From positions 1 through 59,837 of the forward strand of contig DASCMO010000072.1 in assembly GCA_036010965.1 (NCBI GenBank): 59,837 nucleotides of DNA, in the 5' to 3' direction. Origin of the DNA: GCA-2686265 sp036010965. GTDB taxonomy: Bacteria; Planctomycetota; UBA1135; GCA-002686595. Under the pieces are notes generated by a model that saw nothing but the letters and a program-made list of their open reading frames with translations, made no database searches and was not told where the DNA came from. Position numbers and translations under genes: made by a program. Positions 8,060-16,226 of this stretch are shown here, one piece after another. Positions within the stretch are counted from its first letter, which is position 1, and every line of letters begins with the position of its first letter.

Positions 8060-11000
8060 GTGGGCCGCGACACTGTGGGCGTGAGTCTCTCCCCTGCGCT
8101 CCTCGCGGCCTGCGCAGCCCTCCCGCTGGCCTCCCCGGCCGTCGGTCAGGGCGGTGGACTCGTGCAGCACCACCTCGACCTGGCTCGTGCGTGCGAGGCG
8201 GCAGGGGACCCGGAGGGGGCGCGCGCCCACTTCGAGCGCGTCCTCGAACGCGACGGGAGCCACCTTGCGAGCCTGGCGGCCCTGGCTCGCCTGGCGCGGG
8301 ACGCGGGGCGCGCCGACGAGGCCGTCGATCACGCCGGGCGCTTCCTCGATTCCTGGCGGCACCGCTCCAAGCCCCCGCGCGAGCTCTTCGACCTGCGGCG
8401 CGAATTGGCTGCCTTCGTGCAGGAAGCCGACCCCCTGCGGCGCGACCTGGAGCGCCTGCGGCGGACTTACGTCGGCAGTCTGCTCTCCCTCGCCGCGCGC
8501 CAGATGGACCGCGCTGCGTGGCACTCCGCGCGCGCCATGCTGGCGGAGGCGATCGTCACCGATCCCGAACACCCCGACCTGGCGGCCGGTCTGGCGCGTA
8601 TCCGGCTCGAGGGCGGCAACGAGCTGGCCGTCGAGGACGAGACCGGCGGCGCGAACCCCCTGGCCGAGGTCTCTCCGGAGTGGGTCGCCGAACACGATCT
8701 CGAGCACGCGACCTGGCCCACGGCCTGGGTCCTGGAGACAGAGCACTACCGCATCCGGACCGATGCTGGCTACCGCGCGCTGCATATCGTGGGCAATGCG
8801 ATGGAGCAGATGCAGCGCTTCTACCGCATCTTCCATCAGTACAAGGTGGACGGAGGATCAGTGCCCGTCGCCGGTGTGCATCTCTTCAAGAACCGCTCCG
8901 AGTACCGCAGTCTCGGCGGCTCGCCGGTGGACTGGGCCGCAGGCCATTGGAACGGCACCAACGTCGTCACCTACGACCAGCGCGAGGGTGGCCAGGGCTC
9001 CCTGCGCGATACCCTCGGCGTCCTCTTCCACGAGGCCAGCCACCAGTTCACCTCCCTGGCCGGTGGCTCGTCCGTTCCCGCCTGGCTCAACGAGGGCATG
9101 GCGTCCTTCTTCGAGGGCACGCGGCTGTTGTCCAACGGGCGCATCGACTGGAACCTCATAGCGCCGGGCCGGCTGTACCCCCTGCTCGACGACCTGCGCT
9201 CCGCCCGTCCTCACGACCTGCGACGCGTCATCACCGGGCAGGTGGACGACTACCGCGTCTACTACCCGTGGGGCTGGGGGATCTGCTACTTCCTCTACAA
9301 CGCCGAGGACGCCTCCGGCCGCCTGCTTTACCGCTCGTTGATGCGCGAGTACTTCCAGGAGTACGACAGCCCCGATCACCTCGCGCGCTTCGAGAATTTC
9401 TTCATCGAGCGGGCCGCCGTGGAGGGCATCGCTTCCCTCGCGGAGTTCGAGCCGCACTTCGTCGCCTTCATCGAGCGCCTCGAAGCCGAGGATCGCGGTC
9501 TGGTGGACGCCGCGCGCGCCATGGAGGAGCGCGCTGACCTGCAGGCGGCGCGCGAGGACTGGGAGCGCGCGTGCGAACTCTACGAGCGCTCCCTCCAGCG
9601 CGACCCCGATCACCCGCAGGTGCTCTGGAAGCTCGCGCGAGCCCTCGAGCAGGCCGACCGCCCCGACCGCGCCGCGGGCGCTCTGCGCCAGTGGCTGACC
9701 GTCGTCCTGCTCGATGGCAGCGGGGCGATCGACGTCGAGGGGTTGGTGGTCGAGGCCGAGGCGCGCATCCGCCGCCTCGACCGCACCGCGCGCCGCCTGG
9801 AGTCCCTGCGCCTGCGCTTCCACGCTGAATCGGTCGATCTGGCACGGCGCTACCGTGACCTTGGGTTCCCGCGCACCGCCCTGCGCGTCCTGCGCGGGCC
9901 GGCGACGGCCGTGCCCCCCAGCACCGACGCGCGCGAGCTGTTCTTCGCGATTGAGGACGCCACAGGCCTCTCTCTCGCGCGCTGGAAGCTGCTCTTCAAC
10001 GAGCGGAACCTGCAGGGCTTCTACGGAGGCGGCGAGGGCAGCTTCCGCGTCAGCGATGGCGTGATCCTGGTGCGCGTGGACGCCGAGGAAAGCGGCGGCG
10101 GCGCGCCCGCCACGGGACCGGTGGCGGACGAGGGAGACGTCTTCGTCTTCCGCCGCCTGTTCATCGACCACGAGCCGGCTGGAGACTGGTCTCTCGAGGC
10201 GCAGGTCTCCCTCGCGTCCGACTGCCGCATGGCGGGCGTCTGCTTCGGGAAGAAGGCTGACGGCCTCTTCCACGGTGTGGCGCTTCTGCCCGGTGGTCAC
10301 GTTGACCTCTCGTCCTTCGGCGCCGACGGCCGCCCGCTGGTGCGCGCGGGCGTCGCCGAGCGCGAGGGCTGGCGGACCCTGCGCGTGGACGTGGCGGGCA
10401 CGAGCCTGTTCGTCAGCATTGACGGCGCGCGAGCGCTCGAGTACTCCTTTCCCTCGCGCGCCCCCCTGCGCGGGGACTTCGGCCTGCTGGCGGGCTCGGG
10501 CAGCTCGTCGTTCCGCGAGGTGAAGATCCTCGACCACGACCGCGGCCTGCCTCGGCGCCTGCGCATCGGCCGGCGCGCCGGTGCCGCGGCTCTCGAGAGC
10601 GGCGCCCTGGCCGGCCAGCGCGCGCCGGCGGGTCTGACCCGCTACCTGGGCAAGGCGCCGCCGCTCTTGCGCGGCCTCGAGTGGCACGGCGAGCCCGCCG
10701 CCGGCGGCGACCTCGACCGCCTGCTGGGCTGGCCGGTGGTGCTCGTGTTCTGGACCAGCCTGGTGGAGACCGCGGGCACGACGCGCCTGATCGACGGCCT
10801 GGAGAAGGTGGAGGCCCTCTGCCGGGCGCACGAGATTCCCCTGCTCTTCATCGACAACGAGCCGCCCGAGACCCTCGAAGCCTGGCTCGCAGAGCGCCCC
10901 AACCCCTGGCCCGTGGGCAGCGGCTACGGGCAGGAGGCCTACGAGGACTACGCGATCGCCGACCCGACCGTGCAGCTCCCGCGCGTGCTCGTGATCGCTT

Positions 11001-11668
11001 CCGACGGCACGGTCGCCTGGGAGGGAAACCCCGACTTCCATCCCGACTTCGGTACCTACGTGGACCAGCCGCTGGCGGAGCTGGTGGAGCGCGAGGGTCT
11101 AGGGCGGCTGAGCGCGGCGCGCGCTCCCGAGGCCGCGGCGCAGCGCGCCTGGGTCGCGGGACGCTACGCCGAGGCGGCCGGACTCTGGGGGCCGATTGCC
11201 GCCTTTGAGCGCACGAACGCCGCGGTGGTGGCCCGAGCGCGGGCTGGGCTGGAGCGCCTGGAGGTGTTGGCGGCAGACCGCGTGGACGCCGCGCGGGCCT
11301 TCGAGGCCGATGGCCGGCTGCTACAGGCCATGGCTGCCCTGCAGGGCGCCGCGAACGACTTCGTCGGGATGCGCGGCGGCGTGGCGGCCGCGAGGGCGAT
11401 CGAGGAGCTGGGCGCGAGCCAGGCCTACCGCGCGGCTTTGAAGGTTGGTAACCGCCTGACGCGCGCCGAGCGCGGGCTCTCTGGGGACGTCGCCGAGCTG
11501 CGCGAGGCCCTGGAGAAGGTCCTGGCGCGCTCGGGGGTCGCGGACGATCCCTGGGTGGAGGAGCGCTGTCGCTGGCTGATCACCGCCCTGGAGATCGGTC
11601 TGGAGGGGGCCGAACTGGTCGCGGCCTACGGCTCAGCATTTCCCAACCTCGTGCCGGCGGAGGACTGA
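8060..11668 (+). CDS. Exported multidomain protein: TPR, HExxH peptidase, DUF1080-like and thioredoxin-like domains
   Basis: This protein has 1202 residues. GTG codons at 8060, 8075 and 8081 are all possible starts. Its N-terminus is a signal peptide (LLAACAALPLASPAVGQ). TPR-like helices cover about residues 30-210. A gluzincin domain follows with H324-E325-x-x-H328 and downstream Glu345 (WLNEGMASFFEG), as in planctomycete DUF1570-type peptidases. More TPRs follow at about 470-590. A laminin-G/DUF1080-like sandwich spans about 641-830 (from WKLLFNERNLQGFY). A thioredoxin-like region spans about 893-1015 (VVLVFWTSLVETAG), with no CxxC at the expected place. Helical repeats end the protein. Inference: a periplasmic or surface peptidase. 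The individual domain calls are by eye and the combination is not one I recognise. Confidence 0.72.
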   Translation: MGRDTVGVSLSPALLAACAALPLASPAVGQGGGLVQHHLDLARACEAAGDPEGARAHFERVLERDGSHLASLAALARLARDAGRADEAVDHAGRFLDSWRHRSKPPRELFDLRRELAAFVQEADPLRRDLERLRRTYVGSLLSLAARQMDRAAWHSARAMLAEAIVTDPEHPDLAAGLARIRLEGGNELAVEDETGGANPLAEVSPEWVAEHDLEHATWPTAWVLETEHYRIRTDAGYRALHIVGNAMEQMQRFYRIFHQYKVDGGSVPVAGVHLFKNRSEYRSLGGSPVDWAAGHWNGTNVVTYDQREGGQGSLRDTLGVLFHEASHQFTSLAGGSSVPAWLNEGMASFFEGTRLLSNGRIDWNLIAPGRLYPLLDDLRSARPHDLRRVITGQVDDYRVYYPWGWGICYFLYNAEDASGRLLYRSLMREYFQEYDSPDHLARFENFFIERAAVEGIASLAEFEPHFVAFIERLEAEDRGLVDAARAMEERADLQAAREDWERACELYERSLQRDPDHPQVLWKLARALEQADRPDRAAGALRQWLTVVLLDGSGAIDVEGLVVEAEARIRRLDRTARRLESLRLRFHAESVDLARRYRDLGFPRTALRVLRGPATAVPPSTDARELFFAIEDATGLSLARWKLLFNERNLQGFYGGGEGSFRVSDGVILVRVDAEESGGGAPATGPVADEGDVFVFRRLFIDHEPAGDWSLEAQVSLASDCRMAGVCFGKKADGLFHGVALLPGGHVDLSSFGADGRPLVRAGVAEREGWRTLRVDVAGTSLFVSIDGARALEYSFPSRAPLRGDFGLLAGSGSSSFREVKILDHDRGLPRRLRIGRRAGAAALESGALAGQRAPAGLTRYLGKAPPLLRGLEWHGEPAAGGDLDRLLGWPVVLVFWTSLVETAGTTRLIDGLEKVEALCRAHEIPLLFIDNEPPETLEAWLAERPNPWPVGSGYGQEAYEDYAIADPTVQLPRVLVIASDGTVAWEGNPDFHPDFGTYVDQPLAELVEREGLGRLSAARAPEAAAQRAWVAGRYAEAAGLWGPIAAFERTNAAVVARARAGLERLEVLAADRVDAARAFEADGRLLQAMAALQGAANDFVGMRGGVAAARAIEELGASQAYRAALKVGNRLTRAERGLSGDVAELREALEKVLARSGVADDPWVEERCRWLITALEIGLEGAELVAAYGSAFPNLVPAED

Positions 11669-11708
11669 GACCGCCCGCGGGTTGCTTCACGGGTCGCGGT
11701 CGTTCATA

Positions 11709-11713
11709 AGGAC
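11709..11713 (+). promoter_or_regulatory. Ribosome binding site of the barrel lipoprotein
   Basis: AAGGA lies 3-4 nt before the ATG at 11717. It is one of the clearer Shine-Dalgarno matches in a window where many starts have none. Confidence 0.5.
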
Positions 11714-11716
11714 TTC

Positions 11717-12541
11717 ATGAACCCCCGCCCGTGGCTCGTCGTCTGCCTGTCGGCTCTTCCCTCGCTCACTTCCTGCAGCGTTCCCGGCTTCTACGTGGCG
11801 CCGCGCTACGGCACCTCCCTGGCCGTGTCGGGCTCGGCGGGCATCACCGAGGGCGTGGCGGTGCCAAGCGACGAGAACACGGTCGCAGAGCTGGGCATCG
11901 GTGACAACGACGGCTACTACGGCGGTCGCCTGGGGCTGGAGATGGGGAATGTACACCTGCTGCTCACGACTCAGAGTTCGGCCCACGCGGGTTCGGGGGA
12001 ACTGGCGGTGGAGATTTCCGATGGGGGTGTCGTGATCCCCGAAGAGGCCTTCGTCGATACGATCTTCCACTTCGGCCTGCACGAGTTGCTGTTGACCTTC
12101 GACCTGATCCCCGAGGAAAGCGTCAGTCTTGGGCTCGGTCTGGGAGCGACCTCTCTGGCGTTCGACATGAGGATCGACGAGATGGTTATCGATCCGATGG
12201 ACGAGGAAGTGCTGATCCCCAGCGGGCAGCGGATCCGGGCCGCCTCGGACGCGCCCGTGCCGGTGATAGGCGTGCGCTTCACCGCGATCCTCGGCAGGTT
12301 CTCCCTGGAGCTCGACCTGGCGGGCATGGACATCGACATCGGCGGCGATCACCTGAGCTACATGGACGCCGGGATCGAGGCCACTTTGTGGCTGTTGCCC
12401 GACGACAGCCGGGCCCACTTCGCCTTGCTCGGCGGGTATCGCTACACGAGCATCGATCTGCAGGTGGACACGGGCGAGTCGCTCGTGGATGCGGACATGA
12501 CCTTCTCCGGGCCCTACATCGGCCTCGGGCTCTCCTTCTGA
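11717..12541 (+). CDS. Putative outer-membrane beta-barrel lipoprotein
   Basis: The protein has 274 residues. A lipoprotein-type signal (LVVCLSALPSLTSC) comes first. Alternating hydrophobic/polar strands follow, rich in Gly and aromatic residues: GYYGGRLGLEMGNVHLLL, SLGLGLGATSLAFDM, HFALLGGYRYTSIDLQV. The protein ends in Phe (GPYIGLGLSF), the usual C-terminal signal of Gram-negative outer-membrane barrels. The family is not recognised. A lipid anchor together with a barrel is unusual but known for some porin-like proteins. The gene is 48 bp downstream of the large peptidase gene and convergent with clpX. Confidence 0.65.
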   Translation: MNPRPWLVVCLSALPSLTSCSVPGFYVAPRYGTSLAVSGSAGITEGVAVPSDENTVAELGIGDNDGYYGGRLGLEMGNVHLLLTTQSSAHAGSGELAVEISDGGVVIPEEAFVDTIFHFGLHELLLTFDLIPEESVSLGLGLGATSLAFDMRIDEMVIDPMDEEVLIPSGQRIRAASDAPVPVIGVRFTAILGRFSLELDLAGMDIDIGGDHLSYMDAGIEATLWLLPDDSRAHFALLGGYRYTSIDLQVDTGESLVDADMTFSGPYIGLGLSF

Positions 12542-12558
12542 CGCCTTTCTGATCAGCC

Positions 12559-12574
12559 AGCGCCCTCAGGCGCT
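12559..12574. terminator. Weak hairpin between the barrel gene and clpX
   Basis: AGCGCC and GGCGCT form a 6-bp stem around the 4-nt loop CTCA. The stem overlaps the clpX stop codon and sits 18 bp after the convergent gene. There is no T-run on either side, so it would be a weak terminator at best. Confidence 0.3.
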
Positions 12575-14053
12575 CTCGCGATCAGCATCGTCGAGGGTGG
12601 ACTCCTCGTTGCTCTCGGCGGGAGCCCGCTCATCGCCCGGCGTGTCGCCTTCGGAGTCTGTCGTCGGGTCGGCCGTCAGGCCGCGTGCGAGAGTCTTGCG
12701 ACCCGCCACCACGTCGTCGTCCACCAGGAAGGAGTCCGCGTCCTTGCGGGCCGGGAGCTCGTAGAGCAGGTCGAGCAGCATCTCCTCGAGGATCGAGCGC
12801 AGGGCCCGCACCCCGGTTTCGCGCTCGATGGCGGTGCGGGCGATGGTCCGTAGGGCTTCGGGGGTGAACTCGAGCGTCTTGCCCTGGAGTTCGAAGATCG
12901 TCTGGAACTGGCGTACGAGGGCGTTCTTGGGTTCCTGGAGCACGCGCACCAGGTCGTCGGCGTCCAGAGTTTCCAGGCTGGCGACGACAGGCAGGCGTCC
13001 GACGAACTCGGGGATCAGGCCGAACTCGATCAGGTCCTTGGGGATCATGTAGCGCACGTACTCGTCCCGGGCGCCGGGCTCGCTCAGGGGGGGCAGGCCG
13101 GGCGCTGCGCTCTCCTTCGCTTCCGCCGTGCCGCGCACGGCGCGCGCCTTCTCTATGGCCGCCGTCTGACGGTCAAAGCCGATCGCGTCGCGTCCGACGC
13201 GCTTGGCGATGATCTCCTCGACGCCGCTGAAGGTGCCGCCGCAGAGGAAGAGGATGTTGCGCGTGTCGATCTGGATGTACGCCTGCTCGGGATGCTTGCG
13301 TCCTCCCTGGGGCGGGACGTTGGCGACCGTGCCCTCAAGGATCTTCAGGAGCGCCTGTTGCACGCCCTCGCCGGAGACGTCGCGCGTGATCGATACGTTG
13401 GCCGTGGTGCGGCCGATCTTGTCGATCTCGTCGATGTAGATGATGCCCTGCTGCGCGCGCTCGACCTCGAAGTCCGCCGACTGGAGCAGCTTGAGCAGGA
13501 TGTTCTCGACATCCTCGCCCACGTAGCCGGCCTCCGTCAGGGTCGTCGCGTCAGCCATGGCGAAGGGCACGTCCAGCATGCGCGCCATCGTGCGCGCGAG
13601 CAGAGTTTTGCCCGAGCCGGTGGGGCCGACGAGCAGCACGTTGGACTTCTCGATCTCGACCTCGGTGTCCGTCGCGGTCGCCTGGTGGCGCAGGCGGTTG
13701 TAGTGGTTGTAGACCGCGACAGAGAGCACCTTCTTGGCTCGCTGCTGGCCGACGACGTACTCGTCGAGGCGGCGCGCGATCTCGATCGGCGTGGGCAGGT
13801 GCTCGCCCTGTTCTGTGAGGATGCCGGTCCCGGCGGTCACCTCGCCCTCCGAGCGCGCGCCGGGGCTGCGGCGCTGCTCCTCCTGGAGGATCGAGTTGCA
13901 GATCTCGATGCACTCGTTGCAGATGTAGACCCCGGGCGGGCCCGCGATCAGCGAGCTGACGTGGTGGCGCCGCTTCTCACAGAAGGTACAGCGCTCGACG
14001 TGGCGTCCGCGGCCGGTGGAACTCATCTGGTCTTCATCGGAATGCGCGCGCAT
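12566..14053 (-). CDS. clpX: ATP-dependent Clp protease ATP-binding subunit ClpX
   Basis: This 495-residue AAA+ unfoldase feeds substrates to ClpP. An N-terminal C4 zinc-binding domain (CTFCEKRR ... CNECIEICN) precedes the AAA+ core. The core has Walker A GPTGSGKT, the pore-loop motif GYVG, Walker B IIYIDEIDKIG, sensor regions and the ClpX C-terminal small domain. It runs past the usual roughly 420 residues because of an acidic Glu/Asp/Ser/Thr-rich tail (from about residue 455) and a short insertion (about residues 285-310) before the ARDEYVRYM segment. An ATG at 14026 is an alternative start. It follows clpP by 15 bp in the tig-clpP-clpX order. Confidence 0.97.
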   Translation of the reverse strand: MRAHSDEDQMSSTGRGRHVERCTFCEKRRHHVSSLIAGPPGVYICNECIEICNSILQEEQRRSPGARSEGEVTAGTGILTEQGEHLPTPIEIARRLDEYVVGQQRAKKVLSVAVYNHYNRLRHQATATDTEVEIEKSNVLLVGPTGSGKTLLARTMARMLDVPFAMADATTLTEAGYVGEDVENILLKLLQSADFEVERAQQGIIYIDEIDKIGRTTANVSITRDVSGEGVQQALLKILEGTVANVPPQGGRKHPEQAYIQIDTRNILFLCGGTFSGVEEIIAKRVGRDAIGFDRQTAAIEKARAVRGTAEAKESAAPGLPPLSEPGARDEYVRYMIPKDLIEFGLIPEFVGRLPVVASLETLDADDLVRVLQEPKNALVRQFQTIFELQGKTLEFTPEALRTIARTAIERETGVRALRSILEEMLLDLLYELPARKDADSFLVDDDVVAGRKTLARGLTADPTTDSEGDTPGDERAPAESNEESTLDDADRESA

Positions 14054-14068
14054 CCCGTTCTTTCGACT

Positions 14069-14674
14069 CTACTCGGGATCGCCTGCGCGCGCGACGATAT
14101 GATCGATCAGCCCGAAACTTTGGGCTTCTTCGGGGGAGAGGAAGTTGTCCCGCTCGGTGGCCTTGGCGACCTCCTTGGCGGTCTTGCCAGAGTGCTCCGA
14201 GAGGATCTCCTCGAGCTTCTTCTTGAGCTTGAGGGTCTCGGTTATCTGGATCTCCATGTCCATGGCCGTGCCCTGGGCACCGCCCCAGGGCTGGTGGATC
14301 ATGACCCGTGAGTGGGGCAGGGCGTAGCGCTTGCCCTTCGCTCCGCCCGCCAGGAGGACCGCGCCCATGGAGGCCGCCTGGCCCAGGCAGTAGGTCGCGA
14401 TCTCCGGTTCGACGAGCTGCATCGTGTCGTAGATCGCCAGGCCCGCGGTCACCGATCCGCCCGGCGAGTTGATGTAGATCTTGATGTCCTGGGAGTGGCC
14501 CGTCTTGTCCAGGAAGAGGAGCTGGGCCATGACCGAGTTGGCGACTGCGTCGTTGATCTCGGTCCCGAGGAAGATGATCCGGTCCTCGAGCAGGCGGGAG
14601 TAGATGTCGTAGGTCCGCTCACCGCGACCGGTCTTCTCGATCACATAGGGGACGTAGTTGTTCACTTCGTTCAT
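14069..14674 (-). CDS. clpP: ATP-dependent Clp protease proteolytic subunit ClpP
   Basis: This 201-residue serine protease forms the barrel chamber of ClpXP. The start ATG 14674 gives MNEVNNYVPYVIEKTGRGER, as in the family. The longer frame from TTG 14725 adds only a basic, low-complexity leader. The catalytic Ser is in GQAASMG, the His in LPHSRVMIHQP and the Asp in ERDNFLSPEEA. Family segments RIIFLGTEI and INSPGGSV are intact. It sits between tig and clpX, the classic operon, so chaperone and protease are likely made together. Confidence 0.97.
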   Translation of the reverse strand: MNEVNNYVPYVIEKTGRGERTYDIYSRLLEDRIIFLGTEINDAVANSVMAQLLFLDKTGHSQDIKIYINSPGGSVTAGLAIYDTMQLVEPEIATYCLGQAASMGAVLLAGGAKGKRYALPHSRVMIHQPWGGAQGTAMDMEIQITETLKLKKKLEEILSEHSGKTAKEVAKATERDNFLSPEEAQSFGLIDHIVARAGDPE

Positions 14675-14692
14675 TGGAGTGGCTGGTCGGCT

Positions 14693-14728
14693 TGGTTGAC
14701 GGTGACTGGGCCTGGTTGCGGTCAACCA
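14693..14728. promoter_or_regulatory. Inverted repeat in the tig-clpP junction
   Basis: TGGTTGAC (14693-14700) and GTCAACCA (14721-14728) are perfect 8-bp arms separated by 20 nt. They span the end of tig and the leader of clpP. They could be an RNA hairpin controlling clpP translation or a protein-binding dyad. The function is unknown. Confidence 0.35.
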
Positions 14729-16008
14729 GGCTGGGTGATGTTCGCGCCTTCACGCAGGAGCCCGCGCACCTTGCGTTCCACGAGTTCGACGGCGACCTGA
14801 TCCAGCAGCCCGTTCTCGCGGTAGTACTTTTGGACCTCCTCGACGCTGACCCGGTTGCGCTGGGCGATGTGAGTCAGTTCCTCGGCCAGGTCTGCATCGG
14901 AGATCTTCACCCCTTCTTCTTCGGCAATCTTGCTGACCAAGAAAAAGGCCTTCATGCCCTTCTCGACCGTGGTTCGCAGATTCGGGGCCTCGGACTCGGC
15001 CTGCTGGGCGGCCTCCTCCTCGGATTGTCCCTGTTCGGAGAGCTGCTTGCGCAGGGTGTCCAGACGCCCCTGGAGCTGGGTCTCGATCATCGCCTCGGGC
15101 AGGTCGAAGTCGTGGGCCTCCAGGACCATCTCCAGAAGTCGCCCCTCGACGCGCGTCGTCTCGCGCTCTTGCTTGAAGCGCTCGATGTCCTCGCGCATGC
15201 GGGCATTGAACGCCTCGCCGTCCTCGACCCCGGCCATCTTCCAGAGCTCCTCGTCGCTGGGTGGCACCATCCGGTAGACCGCCTCCACCTCGACCCGGCA
15301 GACGCCCTCACGGCCGCGCACGTCCTCGCGCTCGAAGTCCTCGGGGACGGTCATCGGCACCTCGATCTCGGCGCCCGCCGTGGCGCCTGTCAGGTGCTCG
15401 CTCCAGACCTCTTCCGCGACGCCTGGGATCTGGTCTGTGATGGACAGGCGCATGCCCTCGCGCTCGAAGATCGCCTCGTCGCCGACCTTCCAGATCAGCT
15501 TGCAGACCGCCATTCCATCCTCAGCCAGGCCCCCCTCCTCGAGCGGCTCGGGGCTCGATTGCGACTGGCGCATGGAGTCGATGGCACTCGTGATCTCCTG
15601 CCCCATGACCGGCTCGAGCTCGCTCTCGATCGCCAGTCCCTTGTAGGAGCCGAGTTCGATCTCGGGCCGCAGGCTGACGTCGAACCGGTGGGAGAAGTCC
15701 TCGCCTTCAACGACGGCCAGGGACTCGGGATCGATCCGCGGCTGGCCGACCGGGGAGAGCGAGTGCTCGGTCATCGCCTCGCGCAGGGCCATTCCGAGGA
15801 AATGCTCGGCGGTCTCCCTGCGGGCGCCCTCGCCGAACTGCTTCTGAAGGATCGCCAGGGGGACCTTGCCGGGGCGGAAGCCCTTCATGCGCAGGTTGCG
15901 TCCGTGGTGCTTCACGGCCTGCACGGCCTGACGCTCGAATTCCTCGCTGGGGACGGTGAGGGAGACCGTGGCCTCGCAGGGGCCGGTTCTGTCTACGGTG
16001 ACTTCCAA
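14722..16008 (-). CDS. tig: Trigger factor
   Basis: About 428 residues from TTG 16008-16006, close to E. coli TF (432). The longer frame upstream is Arg/Pro-rich and not TF-like. This ribosome-bound chaperone shields nascent chains. The N-terminal ribosome-binding signature is present as RMKGFRPGKVP. A divergent FKBP-like middle domain spans about residues 150-245, followed by the long helical C-terminal chaperone arms. The FKBP region is poorly conserved, so prolyl isomerase activity is uncertain. It is the first gene of tig-clpP-clpX. A TAGATT box (minus strand, near 16080) is a candidate -10. Confidence 0.93.
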   Translation of the reverse strand: MEVTVDRTGPCEATVSLTVPSEEFERQAVQAVKHHGRNLRMKGFRPGKVPLAILQKQFGEGARRETAEHFLGMALREAMTEHSLSPVGQPRIDPESLAVVEGEDFSHRFDVSLRPEIELGSYKGLAIESELEPVMGQEITSAIDSMRQSQSSPEPLEEGGLAEDGMAVCKLIWKVGDEAIFEREGMRLSITDQIPGVAEEVWSEHLTGATAGAEIEVPMTVPEDFEREDVRGREGVCRVEVEAVYRMVPPSDEELWKMAGVEDGEAFNARMREDIERFKQERETTRVEGRLLEMVLEAHDFDLPEAMIETQLQGRLDTLRKQLSEQGQSEEEAAQQAESEAPNLRTTVEKGMKAFFLVSKIAEEEGVKISDADLAEELTHIAQRNRVSVEEVQKYYRENGLLDQVAVELVERKVRGLLREGANITQPG

Positions 16009-16181
16009 GAGACGAACTTCCGAGAATCGGGCAGGGAATCGGGACTGGGTGGGGAGAGGCGGGCGTGCCCGTGGGCGGGAATCTACCCCCCGCGGAGCCG
16101 AGTGAACAGCGCGCGCGTGGAAACAAGGCCGCGACGACCGCCGCTGATGCGCGGGGTCGAGGACTCGTCGGTCGTGCATGC

Positions 16182-16187
16182 TACAGT
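16182..16187 (+). promoter_or_regulatory. Candidate extended -10 box of the RND efflux operon
   Basis: TGCTACAGT is an extended -10 pattern (TGn plus TACAGT). It is 39 nt upstream of the adaptor-gene ATG at 16227, in the 218-bp divergent gap with tig. No convincing -35 is seen, as expected for an extended -10 promoter. Confidence 0.35.
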
Positions 16188-16226
16188 CTCGCGCACGCCC
16201 CCTGCACGCGCGGGCCCTCTCTCACG

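Noticed and set aside
14675..14725. Longer clpP start at TTG 14725
   Set aside because: It adds a basic low-complexity leader not seen in ClpP. ATG 14674 gives the family N-terminus.
16009..16179. Longer trigger factor start
   Set aside because: The extra N-terminus is Arg/Pro-rich and unlike the family. TTG 16008 gives the right length.
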